Below, in pieces: positions 6,401-6,576 of a DNA stretch of 6,576 nucleotides. Position numbers and translations under genes: made by a program. The stretch is from NCBI GenBank assembly GCA_964385045.1, contig CAYLNM010000203.1:1-6576 (forward strand), written 5' to 3'. The stretch's first letter is position 1. Each line of letters begins with the position of its first letter. A model generated the notes under the pieces. The model was not told where the DNA came from. It did no database searches and saw only the letters and a program-made list of their open reading frames with translations. The DNA is from CAYLNM01 sp964385045. GTDB lineage: Bacteria; Planctomycetota; Phycisphaerae; Phycisphaerales; SM1A02.

Positions 6401-6417
6401 CCGGGCGGAGGGCCCGG
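6401..6417 (-). promoter_or_regulatory. Small hairpin near the 5' end of the pyrH leader
   Basis: CCGGGC and GCCCGG form a 6-bp stem with a 5-base loop, starting 13 bases after the candidate -10 hexamer. It is weak on its own and easily produced by chance; it is listed because the rpoN and frr leaders have hairpins in similar positions. Confidence 0.22.
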
Positions 6418-6429
6418 CGGCGGGCGGGC

Positions 6430-6458
6430 ATTGGATCCCCGTGGTCCGAGGCGGTCAA
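6430..6458 (-). promoter_or_regulatory. Candidate sigma-70-type promoter for pyrH
   Basis: TTGACC (6458-6453) and TCCAAT (6435-6430) on the minus strand match 5 of 6 and 4 of 6 consensus bases at the ideal 17-base spacing. The site lies in a locally less GC-rich patch. The start point would be near 6423, about 100 bases before the pyrH ATG. It implies pyrH is the first gene of its transcript here. The TTG of the -35 is also the first possible start codon of the long pyrH frame, another reason to reject that longer start. Confidence 0.45.
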
Positions 6459-6576
6459 GGCGAAGGTCGCGGCGGATGGACGGCGCGGCCGGGATCGCGC
6501 CGTAGGGCGCAGGAACGTGCCGGCGGGGCGAGCGGGCGCGGCGCGAGCGGCTGGATCTGGGCGGTGAGCCCGGCCC
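6459..6576. other. Right edge, no recognisable gene
   Basis: These 118 bases upstream of the pyrH promoter give no motif in any frame. I specifically looked on the minus strand for the C-terminus of elongation factor Ts and did not see it. A 5-bp stem with a GTAG loop (6497-6510) is too short to interpret. Confidence 0.5.

Noticed and set aside
6321..6458. Longer pyrH starting at TTG 6458
   Set aside because: Pro/Arg-rich extension with no similarity, overlapping a plausible promoter; ATG 6320 has a spaced GGAG and gives normal length.

Overview
The window is very GC-rich chromosomal DNA with near-exclusive G/C at third codon positions. It carries mostly housekeeping genes. The sigma-54 N-terminus (MRFDTSQQMKLGQQMKLAPR), the adjacent pyrH and frr, and a large secreted beta-helix/PA14 protein suggest a Planctomycetota-type bacterium, possibly Phycisphaerae. 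This is inferred from remembered family resemblance, not from a search.

Layout, left to right. (1) Bases 1 to about 345, plus strand: the N-terminal lumazine-binding barrel of riboflavin synthase, cut by the window edge. Similarity to the family ends at the barrel boundary and no second barrel follows; the reading frame then runs open through C-rich, apparently non-coding DNA to 636. (2) 636-2180, plus strand: rpoN (sigma-54), complete, ending in the RpoN box. A candidate promoter and a hairpin lie just upstream. (3) 2181-2339: a short convergent gap with a GC-only hairpin. (4) 2340-4700, minus strand: a secreted right-handed beta-helix protein with a C-terminal PA14 domain. (5) 4700-5263, minus strand: frr, whose stop codon overlaps the start of the beta-helix gene (TGATG). 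(6) 5264-5573: a 310-base gap holding the candidate frr promoter and leader hairpin. (7) 5574-6320, minus strand: pyrH, with its own candidate promoter about 110 bases upstream. (8) 6459-6576: no recognisable gene.

The minus-strand genes are read pyrH, frr, beta-helix/PA14. The first two form a widely conserved pair (UMP phosphorylation and ribosome recycling). The third is an unexpected passenger, apparently translationally coupled to frr. rpoN points the opposite way and converges on this group.

The most unusual signal is regulatory. The leaders of rpoN (plus) and frr (minus) share a 17-base block, CCGCCGGTAYGATCGCC, with one difference. It contains a good -10-like hexamer at nearly the same distance from each start codon (about 90 bases), and each copy is followed by a perfect GC hairpin whose 5' arm begins CGTCCG. 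I found no clear new defence, mobile or biosynthetic system, no tRNA, rRNA or CRISPR array, and no insertion sequence.
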